From: Escherichia sp. MOD1-EC7003
GTDB lineage: Bacteria; Pseudomonadota; Gammaproteobacteria; Enterobacterales; Enterobacteriaceae
Assembly (NCBI RefSeq): GCF_002965065.1
Contig: NZ_PTRE01000081.1
Span: 1 to 44,935, forward strand
Direction of reading: 5' to 3'
DNA length: 44,935 nucleotides
The notes below the pieces were generated by a model that did not search any database, was not told the origin of the DNA, and was given only the letters and a program-made list of their open reading frames with translations. The position numbers and the translations under genes were made by a program. Positions 28,772-36,812 of the stretch are shown one piece after another; position 1 is the stretch's first letter; each line of letters opens with the position of its first letter.

Positions 28772-28975
28772 ATGACGACCTACGATCGTAACCGTAACGC
28801 AATCACCACTGGCAGCCGTATTATGGTTAGCGGCACCGGTCACACTGGCAAGATCCTGTCGATTGATACTGAAGGTCTGACCGCTGAGCAAATCCGCCGC
28901 GGAAAAACCGTAGTTGTTGAAGGTTGTGAAGAGAAACTGGCACCTATGGACCTGATTCGTCTCGGCATGAACTAA
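28772..28975 (+). CDS. ydfZ: Putative selenium-associated small protein YdfZ
   Basis: A 67-residue protein starting [20 protein letters not shown] with a single Cys (VVEGCEEKL). K-12 YdfZ was reported to bind selenium through this Cys, without known enzymatic role. The ATG at 28772 has GAAAGGAGAA upstream; a longer frame from 28598 has no support. An FNR site precedes it and a strong terminator follows. An anaerobic selenium link is of interest because the selenate reductase genes lie 8 kb to the right. Confidence 0.92.
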   Translation: MTTYDRNRNAITTGSRIMVSGTGHTGKILSIDTEGLTAEQIRRGKTVVVEGCEEKLAPMDLIRLGMN

Positions 28976-28982
28976 GCGTGTG

Positions 28983-29011
28983 AATGCCGCCGATGGCGGC
29001 ATTGCTTTTTT
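28983..29011 (+). terminator. Rho-independent terminator of ydfZ
   Basis: AATGCCGCC and GGCGGCATT pair around a three-base loop, followed by GCTTTTTTT. It abuts the convergent ydfI stop codon. Confidence 0.88.
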
Positions 29012-30471
29012 TACTTCACGGAATATTTCGCCACGGTCGCTTTCGCGCCATGCGCTAACAAAGACAAGTACGCTTCCGTTATCTTTGCAACGAACAAAGC
29101 ATTATCTGGTAAATCATCACCAAATATCGCCTGAATCGCCAACAATGACTGCACGCGCGCTTTCCCTTCGACGCTACTTTGTACAGCGTTCTGAATAACC
29201 GGTAACAGTGGATCACTGATTTTAATCGGATTTCCCTGTTCATCAACACCGCCGACATAACGCATCCACCCCGCGACGCCCAGCGCCAGCAGATCGAACT
29301 TGCTGTCATGTGCCAGATGCCAGCGAACAGAATCCAACATCCTCTGCGGCAATTTCTGGCTGCCATCCATCGCAATCTGCCAGGTCCGATGACGTAGTGC
29401 CGGGTTGCTATAGCGTTCAATTAATCGATTAGCGTAATCTTGCAAATCAACGCCCTGCACTTTCAGCGTCGGCGCTTGTTCCTGCAACATCAAGGCATAC
29501 GCCGCATAACGATAATGTTCATCGTCCATGCAGTCATTAATGTGCTGATATCCGGCAAGATAACCCAGATACGCCAGGAATGAATGACTGCCATTGAGCA
29601 TACGCAACTTCATCTCTTCATAAGGCAGTACATCGTTAACCAGTTCAGCACCGGCCTTTTGCCATTCCGGACGTCCGGCAACAAAGTTATCTTCTATTAC
29701 CCACTGGCGAAAAGGTTCACAGGCAACGCCTGCCGGATCGCGCACACCGGTAAGTTGTTCGATTTTCGCCAGCGTATCCTCTGTCACTGCGGGCACAATA
29801 CGGTCCACCATTGTTGATGGAAAAGTCACGTTTTCTTCGATCCATTGTGCCAGTTTTACATCGACGGCTTGCGCGTAGGAGGTGACAACGTCACGTATAA
29901 CATGACCGTTTTCTGGCATGTTGTCACATGACATGACTGTAAATGCGGGAAGTCCAGCCGCTTTACGGCGAGCCAGCGCCTCGACAATCACCCCTGTTGC
30001 TGTTTTCGGCTGGTGGGGATTTTGCATGTCAGCGGCCACCATCGGGTGATCGAGCATTAACTGTCCGGTCGCCGGAGAGTGGAAATACCCTTTTTCAGTA
30101 ATTGTCAGAGAGACAATCGCGATTTGCGGTTCACACATCGCAGCCAGCACGGTTTCTAAACCATCTATTTGCACGTGCAGGGCTTTTTTAACGACGCCAA
30201 CGACGCGAGCCGTCCACGCATCAGCCGACATTTCCGCAACGGTATAAAGATTATCTTGCTGTTTTAGATCGATAATCTGTTGTTCACCACCGATTAAGTT
30301 GACCTCATAATATCCCCAGTCACTGAAATGTTCCGTAGCAAGAATATCGGCATACACGCCCTGATGCGCACGGTGAAATGCACCAAAGCCTAAATGAACA
30401 ATTCTTGGGGCCAGGTTATTACGATCATAAACAGGGAGCGTCGCTTTTGCTGATAACAAATTATTTCCCAT
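29011..30471 (-). CDS. ydfI: Mannitol dehydrogenase-family oxidoreductase YdfI
   Basis: A 486-residue NAD-dependent polyol/uronate dehydrogenase of the family that contains UxuB, UxaB and mannitol dehydrogenase. It shows [17 protein letters not shown] near the N-terminus (nucleotide binding) and the signature [10 protein letters not shown]. By family it would interconvert fructuronate and D-mannonate. It is the last gene of the rspA-rspB-ydfJ-ydfI series, although a terminator-like hairpin separates it from ydfJ. A matS site lies within it. Intact. Confidence 0.93.
   Translation of the reverse strand: MGNNLLSAKATLPVYDRNNLAPRIVHLGFGAFHRAHQGVYADILATEHFSDWGYYEVNLIGGEQQIIDLKQQDNLYTVAEMSADAWTARVVGVVKKALHVQIDGLETVLAAMCEPQIAIVSLTITEKGYFHSPATGQLMLDHPMVAADMQNPHQPKTATGVIVEALARRKAAGLPAFTVMSCDNMPENGHVIRDVVTSYAQAVDVKLAQWIEENVTFPSTMVDRIVPAVTEDTLAKIEQLTGVRDPAGVACEPFRQWVIEDNFVAGRPEWQKAGAELVNDVLPYEEMKLRMLNGSHSFLAYLGYLAGYQHINDCMDDEHYRYAAYALMLQEQAPTLKVQGVDLQDYANRLIERYSNPALRHRTWQIAMDGSQKLPQRMLDSVRWHLAHDSKFDLLALGVAGWMRYVGGVDEQGNPIKISDPLLPVIQNAVQSSVEGKARVQSLLAIQAIFGDDLPDNALFVAKITEAYLSLLAHGAKATVAKYSVK
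29882..29894. other. matS site within ydfI
   Basis: GTGACAACGTCAC, a perfect copy of the MatP-binding consensus and identical to the site at 23244. It lies in coding sequence. Confidence 0.85.
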
Positions 30472-30523
30472 AACAATTCCTTAAATTTCACTATGGCAAG
30501 CTACATGTTCTGTTATATAAATA

Positions 30524-30554
30524 AAAAATCCCCTCTCCAGTAAGAGAAGGGATT
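30524..30554 (-). terminator. Terminator or attenuator between ydfJ and ydfI
   Basis: On the minus strand AATCCCTTCTC and GAGAGGGGATT pair with one mismatch and are followed by TTTTAT. It should reduce read-through from ydfJ to ydfI. Confidence 0.75.
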
Positions 30555-30560
30555 GAGGAT

Positions 30561-31928
30561 TTACAGGCTTCCTGAAGGTTGCGCAGCTCTTACAACTCGC
30601 GGTTGATCTTCAGCGGCGTCTTCCAGCGCACTTAAATCACGGTATTTCACTTCTGGCATTTTTAGCGCAGAGATTAAACCAATCACTGAATATGCCATGA
30701 TCATTATGGCGATCGGATACCAGGATTCCGTCATGGTGCAGAAAATACCCGCAAGGATAGGACCAAAACCGGAAGCGATAAGACCACCAATTTCTTTAGA
30801 AATGGCCATCCGGGTAAAACGGTTTTTACAGCCGAACATTTCTGCCATGGTAATGTTTTCAAGAGCAAATAATCCCAGCACCGCACAGTTATGAATCACA
30901 ATCAGTGCAACCATAATGGTGCTCGGGGCATAGCTTTTATCTACGATGATAGAAAGCATTGGCCACGCCAGCACAATCGCTGAAGTATTCATAATAATAT
31001 ACGGGATCCGGCGACCAATTTTATCGGATAACCAACCGAGGAATGGAATGGTCATAAAGCCGAGAATCGAACTGATCATCAATGCATCTGTCGGGATCGC
31101 TTTATTAAACAACAGCGTTTGCACTAAATAGCCAGCGAGGAAAGTCTGAATTAAACCAGAGTTACCCGCCTGACCAAAACGCAGCCCTGTTGCCAACCAG
31201 AAGGATTTGCTCTGGAACATGCTACCGGCAGGTGCAGGTTTTGCTGTCGGTTGGTTGCTGTCGTTAACCTTCTCAAAGACAGGGCTTTCTTTCAGATTCA
31301 TACGCAACCAGATTGCAAAGACCATTACGACAACGCTCGCCAGGAACGGTATACGCCATCCCCACGCCAGCAGTTCCTCTTTGCTGAGAATGAAGAACAT
31401 AAAGGCCCAGATTGCCGTTGCGCTCAACGTGCCACAGTTAGTCCCCATAGCCACAAATGAGGAGATAATTCCGCGCTTACCTTTTGGCGCATATTCTGCC
31501 AGCATCGTACCGGCACCGGAAATTTCCGCGCCTGCCCCCAGCCCCTGAATAATACGCAGCGTCACCAGCAAGATTGGCGCAAAAACACCAATCTGCGCAT
31601 AGGTCGGCAATACACCAATTAAGGTGGTACAGATCCCCATCATGGTGATGGTAATAAAAAGCACTTTTTTACGCCCTATTCTGTCGCCCATTTTGCCGAA
31701 AATAAATGCTCCGACAATACGTGCCACATAACCTGCTCCGTAGGTTCCCATTGCCAGAATTAACGCCATTGCCGTTGATGATTCCGGAAAAAATATTTCA
31801 TGAAACACTAACGCTGCGCCGAGCGAATATAACTGGAAATCCATAAATTCAAGCGCAGTGCCCAGCCATCCCGATACTGCTGCTTTCACTAAATCCTTAG
31901 TGCTTCTTTCGTGTTTTTCTATTGTCAT
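30561..31928 (-). CDS. ydfJ: MFS transporter YdfJ, full length
   Basis: A 455-residue major facilitator of the metabolite:proton symporter type, with about 12 membrane segments. The family motif appears as GKMGDRIGRKKVL between helices 2 and 3, repeated as GWLSDKIGRRIPY in the second half. In K-12 this gene is interrupted at the Qin prophage boundary; here it is uninterrupted and lies 57 bases after rspB. Context suggests uptake of the sugar acid metabolised by RspA, RspB and YdfI. Confidence 0.93.
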   Translation of the reverse strand: MTIEKHERSTKDLVKAAVSGWLGTALEFMDFQLYSLGAALVFHEIFFPESSTAMALILAMGTYGAGYVARIVGAFIFGKMGDRIGRKKVLFITITMMGICTTLIGVLPTYAQIGVFAPILLVTLRIIQGLGAGAEISGAGTMLAEYAPKGKRGIISSFVAMGTNCGTLSATAIWAFMFFILSKEELLAWGWRIPFLASVVVMVFAIWLRMNLKESPVFEKVNDSNQPTAKPAPAGSMFQSKSFWLATGLRFGQAGNSGLIQTFLAGYLVQTLLFNKAIPTDALMISSILGFMTIPFLGWLSDKIGRRIPYIIMNTSAIVLAWPMLSIIVDKSYAPSTIMVALIVIHNCAVLGLFALENITMAEMFGCKNRFTRMAISKEIGGLIASGFGPILAGIFCTMTESWYPIAIMIMAYSVIGLISALKMPEVKYRDLSALEDAAEDQPRVVRAAQPSGSL

Positions 31929-31985
31929 AATGGTTATCTCTAAAAAAGAGGTAAGATGCGTACTACTTACTCGCCGTTATTGGTA

Positions 31986-33005
31986 TTATTCAGAAAAAGT
32001 GAGTAAGACTTTGCAGCAATGTTTTTGATCCTGTTCAAATAAACTAATGGCATCAGCAACATGCTGGAAATCAAACATATGGGTAATTAATTTTTCTGGT
32101 TTAATTAACCCTTTACTTAGCCAGTCGATAACGACCGGGAATTTATTTGCATTTAAGCGTGAAGAGAAAATAGAAAGTTCTTTTCCGGTAATTCCTTGCT
32201 GAATCACTTCAGACGGTTCACTGGAGAAACCCATCAATACAATACGAGCCGCCGGTGAAGCCAGCATTACGGCCTCTTTCAAGATAGAAGGATGACAAGC
32301 TGCATCGATAATTAATGTCGGCTTGATGCCTTTTTCAGTAAAAATCTCGCCAAGCGGTGTGTGGCTGTTATTAATCGCCCAGTCTGCCCCGCTCTCTTTC
32401 GCTTTTTCCAGTCGTTCATCAATGCGATCGGCAACAATCACATTTTTAACGTGATAAACGCCTTTTAAAACCTGCACGATCGTCAGGCCGATTGGACCGG
32501 CACCGTAAACCAGAACGGTATCATTTTCAGTCGGTTGACCATGTCCGGTAACGTTAGCCGCAATGGTAAAAGGTTCGATCATCACCGCATATTGATCGGC
32601 CACTGCTTCAGGAATTTTCCACGCATTTTTTGCCGGAACCACAGCATATTCACTGAAACCACCGTCAGCGTGCACACCTAATACAGCCAGTGTCGTACAA
32701 ACGTTCGGTTTACCTATAGAGCACGGATAGCAATGCCCACAGCTGACCACCGGATCGACAGCAACACGTTCACCGACTCTGGCGCTTTCCACGCCGTCAC
32801 CCACTGCATCAATGACGCCAAAGAATTCATGACCAATGACGCGCGGATATTTCGCAAAAGGATTATGCCCACGATAAATATGGCTATCTGAACCACAAAT
32901 TCCGGCAAGTTTCACTTTTACTCGTACTTCACCCGCTAAAGGGGTGGGTATTTCACGTTCGATAATCGCCAGTTGATTCGGCTTTTCAATTAATATGCTT
33001 TTCAT
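31986..33005 (-). CDS. rspB: Zinc-dependent dehydrogenase RspB
   Basis: A 339-residue medium-chain alcohol dehydrogenase. Catalytic zinc ligands are in GICGSD and GHEFFGV; the structural zinc cysteines are CGHCYPCSIGKPNVC; the NAD fold shows VYGAGPIGL. Members of this group oxidise L-gulonate at C5 to fructuronate; the K-12 name comes from an early starvation-sensing screen. The ATG at 33005 gives the K-12 start MKSILIEKPN. rspA ends 11 bases upstream, so they are cotranscribed. Confidence 0.94.
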   Translation of the reverse strand: MKSILIEKPNQLAIIEREIPTPLAGEVRVKVKLAGICGSDSHIYRGHNPFAKYPRVIGHEFFGVIDAVGDGVESARVGERVAVDPVVSCGHCYPCSIGKPNVCTTLAVLGVHADGGFSEYAVVPAKNAWKIPEAVADQYAVMIEPFTIAANVTGHGQPTENDTVLVYGAGPIGLTIVQVLKGVYHVKNVIVADRIDERLEKAKESGADWAINNSHTPLGEIFTEKGIKPTLIIDAACHPSILKEAVMLASPAARIVLMGFSSEPSEVIQQGITGKELSIFSSRLNANKFPVVIDWLSKGLIKPEKLITHMFDFQHVADAISLFEQDQKHCCKVLLTFSE

Positions 33006-33016
33006 TATCTTACTCC

Positions 33017-34231
33017 TTACCAGTTCCACAACGTGCCATCTTCCAGACGTGCGACTGGCAGATAAGCGGGTTCATAGGGATATTTCGCCGCCAGCTTTTC
33101 ATCGAATTCGATGCCAAGACCCGGTTTGTCTCCCGGATGCATATATCCGTTATCGAAAGTCCAGTTGTGCGGGAAGACTTCGAGCATTTGTTCGGAATAG
33201 CCCATGTATTCCTGGACACCGAAATTGGGGACCCACAGATCAAAGTGCAGCGCCGCAGCCATGCAGACAGGTGACAAATCGGAAGGACCGTGTGAGCCAG
33301 TACGTACCTGATACAGCGAAGCAAAATCGGCAATTCGGCGCATGCCGGTAATGCCACCTGCATGGGTCAGCGTGGTGCGGATATAATCGATGAGTTGCTC
33401 TTCAATCAGTTGCTTGCAGTCCCAGATGCTGTTGAAGACTTCACCCACCGCGATTGGCGTAACGGTATGTTGGCGAATGAGACGGAAACATTCCTGGTTT
33501 TCCGCAGGCGTCGGGTCTTCCATCCAGAACATGCGATAATCTTCAATGCTTTTACCAAAGCGCGCCGCTTCAATAGGCGTTAAGCGATGGTGCATGTCAT
33601 GCAGTAAATGTTCATTAAAACCAAACTTGTTACGTACTGCGTCGAACAATTTCGGCATGAAATCGAGATATTTCTCCGTCGACCACAACTGCTCTTCCGG
33701 CCACTGTCCTTTGGTTGCGGGTTCATAAGCCAGACCTTTACCTTTCGACATGCCGTAGGTGGTTTTCATACCAGGGATTCCGCACTGCACGCGGATGGCT
33801 TTGAATCCCAGCGCCTGATGACGGGCATAATCATCCAGAGCTTCATCAATACTGTGACCAGTGGTATGGCAATAAACCATCACCCCTTCACGAGACGCGC
33901 CGCCGAGTAACTGGTAAAGCGGCATGTTGGCAGCTTTGGCTTTAATGTCCCACAGCGCCATATCAACAGCTGAAATGGCCGACATAGTGACCGGCCCACG
34001 ACGCCAGTAAGCACCTTTATAGAAAAACTGCCAGATATCTTCGATACGATGGGCGTCGCGGCCTATAAGTTGCGGACAAAGGTGATCCTGCAAATAAGAG
34101 GCCACAGAAAGCTCACGTCCATTGAGGGTGGCATCTCCAAGGCCCGTAATACCGTCCTCAGTGGTGATTTTTAAGGTGACGAAATTACGCCCCGGACAGG
34201 TAACAAAAACTTCAGCCTTTACGATCTTCAT
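33017..34231 (-). CDS. rspA: Mannonate dehydratase family protein RspA
   Basis: A 404-residue enolase-superfamily enzyme that dehydrates D-mannonate to 2-keto-3-deoxygluconate, with low activity in characterised family members. The metal and acid/base region includes [23 protein letters not shown] and PIAVGEVF. The ATG at 34231 gives [11 protein letters not shown], the K-12 start; upstream codons lack support. It is first in the rsp transcript. Upstream lie a palindromic candidate RspR site and a CRP-like half-site. Confidence 0.95.
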   Translation of the reverse strand: MKIVKAEVFVTCPGRNFVTLKITTEDGITGLGDATLNGRELSVASYLQDHLCPQLIGRDAHRIEDIWQFFYKGAYWRRGPVTMSAISAVDMALWDIKAKAANMPLYQLLGGASREGVMVYCHTTGHSIDEALDDYARHQALGFKAIRVQCGIPGMKTTYGMSKGKGLAYEPATKGQWPEEQLWSTEKYLDFMPKLFDAVRNKFGFNEHLLHDMHHRLTPIEAARFGKSIEDYRMFWMEDPTPAENQECFRLIRQHTVTPIAVGEVFNSIWDCKQLIEEQLIDYIRTTLTHAGGITGMRRIADFASLYQVRTGSHGPSDLSPVCMAAALHFDLWVPNFGVQEYMGYSEQMLEVFPHNWTFDNGYMHPGDKPGLGIEFDEKLAAKYPYEPAYLPVARLEDGTLWNW

Positions 34232-34289
34232 GTTCGATTCCTTGCATCGCTTGTCGTGATGCATGAAATCTACGCAACTGAGCTACTAC

Positions 34290-34301
34290 CATACAAGTAT
34301 G
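34290..34301. promoter_or_regulatory. Candidate RspR operator upstream of rspA
   Basis: CATACAAGTATG is a perfect 12-base palindrome (CATAC-AA-GTATG) about 60 bases before the rspA start codon. FadR-subfamily GntR proteins bind sites of this kind. TTTTGTGATCAC slightly further upstream resembles a CRP half-site. Both are inferences from position and symmetry. Confidence 0.45.
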
Positions 34302-34328
34302 AAGATCAAAAAAAGCCAGAGTGATCAC

Positions 34329-34350
34329 AAAAAAGGCGCATAGTTGCGCC
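34329..34350 (-). terminator. Rho-independent terminator of ynfA
   Basis: GGCGCA and TGCGCC pair around a four-base loop, followed on the minus strand by TTTTTT. It lies about 85 bases beyond the ynfA stop codon. Confidence 0.8.
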
Positions 34351-34435
34351 GTGAATGGTTGACAAAAGATGAAACAGAATACTTTTTGCCAGCGAACTCT
34401 TCCTTGTATCTTATTGATAAAATGGATTTATGTCC

Positions 34436-34762
34436 TTATGCACGCCCCCAGCCCGCAACGATAATCAACATGCCGCAAAGCGCAATCAACGCCCCCGTCC
34501 AGTCATAAAGACTTAACTTCACGCCATCCACGACTCGCAGCCAAATCAACGCCGTGCAGACATAAACACCACCATAAGCCGCGTAAACTCGACCACTCGC
34601 CGCAGGATGCAACGTTAATAACCAGACAAACAGCGCCAGTGAAATCCCTGCCGGAAGCAACAGCCAGATACTGGCGTTTCGTTTTAACCACAACCAGGGC
34701 AGAAAACATCCAAGAATTTCACACAGCGCTGTAGCAAAAAACAGTAACGTTGTTTTAATCAT
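34436..34762 (-). CDS. ynfA: Small membrane protein YnfA (UPF0060)
   Basis: A 108-residue inner-membrane protein with four hydrophobic helices, related to small multidrug resistance-type proteins. The second helix region ([20 protein letters not shown]) and [15 protein letters not shown] are characteristic. The ATG at 34762 (MIKTTLLFF) matches K-12; an in-frame ATG three codons earlier is possible. It is divergent from ynfB. Confidence 0.9.
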   Translation of the reverse strand: MIKTTLLFFATALCEILGCFLPWLWLKRNASIWLLLPAGISLALFVWLLTLHPAASGRVYAAYGGVYVCTALIWLRVVDGVKLSLYDWTGALIALCGMLIIVAGWGRA

Positions 34763-34896
34763 CTTTGTCACTTATTGACATCATGTATAGTTATAGGACG
34801 TCATAATATCATCAATATAAACATTCTCCCGTTACGTTTTGCGTTCGCAGCGGATGGTGTAGAATCGCCTTTAATCATTCATACAGAGAATGAATC

Positions 34897-35238
34897 ATGA
34901 AAATAACTCTCCACAAAAGAATCTGTCTGCTCGCATTTATGCTGCCTTGCGCACTGGCATTGAGCACAACGGCCCATGCCGAAACTAACAAACTGGTGAT
35001 TGAATCTGGCGATAGTGCGCAAAGCCGCCAGCACGCCACGATGGAAAAAGAGCAATGGAATGACACGCGCAATCTGCGTCAGAAAGTGAATAAACGCGCT
35101 GAAAAAGAGTGGGATAAAGCCGACGCCGCATTTGATAACCGCGATAAATGCGAGCAAAGCGCCAACCTCAATGCCTACTGGGAGCCGAATACTTTGCGCT
35201 GCCTGGACCGTCGAACTGGCCGCGTTATTACCCCCTAA
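34897..35238 (+). CDS. ynfB: DUF1283 periplasmic protein YnfB
   Basis: A 113-residue secreted protein of unknown function. The signal peptide runs to about residue 28 ([10 protein letters not shown], then ETNKLV). The mature part is very charged, with two Cys (DKCEQS, TLRCLDR) that could form a disulfide. Length equals K-12. speG follows 34 bases downstream on the same strand and may be cotranscribed. Confidence 0.92.
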   Translation: MKITLHKRICLLAFMLPCALALSTTAHAETNKLVIESGDSAQSRQHATMEKEQWNDTRNLRQKVNKRAEKEWDKADAAFDNRDKCEQSANLNAYWEPNTLRCLDRRTGRVITP

Positions 35239-35272
35239 CCTGTTATTGATATAAGGAATGTAAGGACACGTT

Positions 35273-35833
35273 ATGCCAGGCGCCCACAATGTTAAGTTAC
35301 GCCCGCTGGAGCGTGAAGATCTACGCTATGTACATCAGCTCGACAATAACGCCAGTGTGATGCGTTACTGGTTTGAGGAACCCTACGAAGCCTTTGTTGA
35401 ACTCTCTGATCTGTATGATAAGCATATTCACGATCAGAGCGAACGGCGCTTTGTGGTGGAATGTGACGGCAAAAAAGCGGGTCTGGTGGAGCTGGTGGAA
35501 ATTAACCATGTTCATCGCCGCGCAGAATTTCAGATAATTATCTCCCCGGAATATCAGGGGAAAGGTCTGGCAACCCGCGCAGCGAAATTAGCAATGGACT
35601 ATGGTTTCACCGTTCTCAATCTCTATAAGCTGTATCTGATCGTCGATAAAGAGAATGAAAAAGCGATTCACATTTACCGCAAGCTTGGCTTTACGGTTGA
35701 AGGTGAATTGATGCATGAGTTCTTTATTAATGGTCAATATCGTAATGCCATTCGTATGTGCATATTCCAGCATCAGTATCTGGCAGAGCACAAAACACCG
35801 GGGCAGACTCTCCTGAAGCCGACCGCACAATAG
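35273..35833 (+). CDS. speG: Spermidine N1-acetyltransferase
   Basis: SpeG acetylates spermidine and spermine from acetyl-CoA to detoxify excess polyamine. The 186-residue GNAT protein has the acetyl-CoA loop QGKGLATRA (residues 95-103) and catalytic Tyr135 in IHIYRKLGF. Length equals K-12. Shigella has lost speG in every lineage, so an intact copy counts against that origin. It converges with the ynfC relic three bases away. Confidence 0.96.
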   Translation: MPGAHNVKLRPLEREDLRYVHQLDNNASVMRYWFEEPYEAFVELSDLYDKHIHDQSERRFVVECDGKKAGLVELVEINHVHRRAEFQIIISPEYQGKGLATRAAKLAMDYGFTVLNLYKLYLIVDKENEKAIHIYRKLGFTVEGELMHEFFINGQYRNAIRMCIFQHQYLAEHKTPGQTLLKPTAQ

Positions 35834-35835
35834 CA

Positions 35836-36202
35836 TTAATAATAATCGATGGTGTTTTTGATGGTGTAAACCTGTTCGACGGCGGGTTTTACTCCCTCAT
35901 CAACAATGATGAGATGACAGTCCACCTGATTGGCGTGACTGTCATATTCACAGCTCTGTTTTACATTACCAACCTGTTGATTATTCAGTAAAGTAACTGC
36001 CGTATAATCTAATTCGTTTCGTCACTTCACCTTGCTCATTCATTAATGTCTGAGTGAAATCTTTTACCGGACCACGCAGCGGATCAAAATCGAATTCGTT
36101 AGAGAAACTGGCCATCTCAGGGGTAAATGAAAGTGTTACCTCTGTGCGGTCGCATCCTGTGAGTAATATCGCGAATAAGCATAGCAGTAATTTGTATTTC
36201 AC
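35836..36202 (-). pseudogene. ynfC: Lipoprotein YnfC, collapsed by internal deletion
   Basis: K-12 YnfC is a lipoprotein of about 236 residues. Here 63 N-terminal codons from a GTG start at 36202 (VKYKLLLCLFAILLTGCDRT, with lipobox LTGC) run to ...EVTKR at 36014. One extra base follows, and the C-terminal 58 codons then continue in another frame from 36012 (LDYTAVTLLNNQQVGN) to TIKNTIDYY and stop at 35836. About 344 bp is missing. Translation from the start continues out of frame for 10 codons to a stop at 35981. Confidence 0.88.
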
Positions 36203-36309
36203 AGCAATCACCAGACAGTAGAGATGATTCTCAATCAGAGTAGCAAATACAGTACTTTACACGTTAAATGCTATGCTTAGAGACGTTATCTTCGCGTAAG
36301 GAGCTTATG

Positions 36310-36615
36310 ATGAAAATCTCAATTTACTGTGCTGCGCTTATGCTCGCCCTCGCCTCACCCGCGGTACTCGCCGCACCGGGATCCTGTGAACGCATAAAGA
36401 GCGATATATCACAGCGCATTATCAATAATGGCGTACCCGAAAGCAGCTTCACGTTAAGTATTGTACCCAATGACCAGGTTGATCAGCCTGATTCCCAGGT
36501 CGTCGGGCATTGCGCTAATGATACGCATAAAATTCTCTACACCCGCACCACCAGCGGTAACGTGTCTGCCCCCACGCAGTCTACCCAGGATGGATCGCCT
36601 GCCGAACCGCAGTAA
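36310..36615 (+). CDS. ynfD: DUF1161 periplasmic protein YnfD
   Basis: A 101-residue exported protein of unknown function. The signal peptide is MKISIYCAALMLALASPAVLAA with cleavage after LAA or near it. Two Cys (PGSCERI, GHCANDT) and the IVPND segment are typical of the family. AAGGAG lies six bases before the ATG at 36310; the preceding in-frame ATG at 36307 is too close to it. The end is followed by a hairpin. Confidence 0.85.
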   Translation: MKISIYCAALMLALASPAVLAAPGSCERIKSDISQRIINNGVPESSFTLSIVPNDQVDQPDSQVVGHCANDTHKILYTRTTSGNVSAPTQSTQDGSPAEPQ

Positions 36616-36631
36616 CACATTATCGACTGAA

Positions 36632-36654
36632 CGCCGGATACGACAGGTCCGGCG
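36632..36654. repeat. REP-like hairpin after ynfD
   Basis: CGCCGGA and TCCGGCG pair around a nine-base loop. The GCCGGAT core resembles REP elements, but it is too short for a full repeat. It may serve as the ynfD terminator. Confidence 0.5.
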
Positions 36655-36699
36655 ATTTGAACATACAACATAATCCCATCTTATTACTCATACCCTCTA

Positions 36700-36713
36700 T
36701 TGATATGGATTAA
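36700..36713 (+). promoter_or_regulatory. FNR site upstream of ynfE
   Basis: TTGATATGGATTAA matches the FNR consensus TTGAT-N4-ATCAA with one mismatch. It lies about 100 bases before the ynfE start codon. K-12 ynfEFGH-dmsD is FNR-activated and nitrate-repressed. Confidence 0.8.
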
Positions 36714-36812
36714 TAATTATTAACCCCAAATAGGTAGACTTCCTCTGTTGTTAGCACGCTAAATATTCAATATATAAGCATTTATATAATGATAAAGAAC
36801 AGGGGGTGAGTT

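Noticed and set aside
35981..36211. A 76-codon lipoprotein gene
   Set aside because: It is the truncated start of ynfC followed by out-of-frame codons from the gene's own 3' end.
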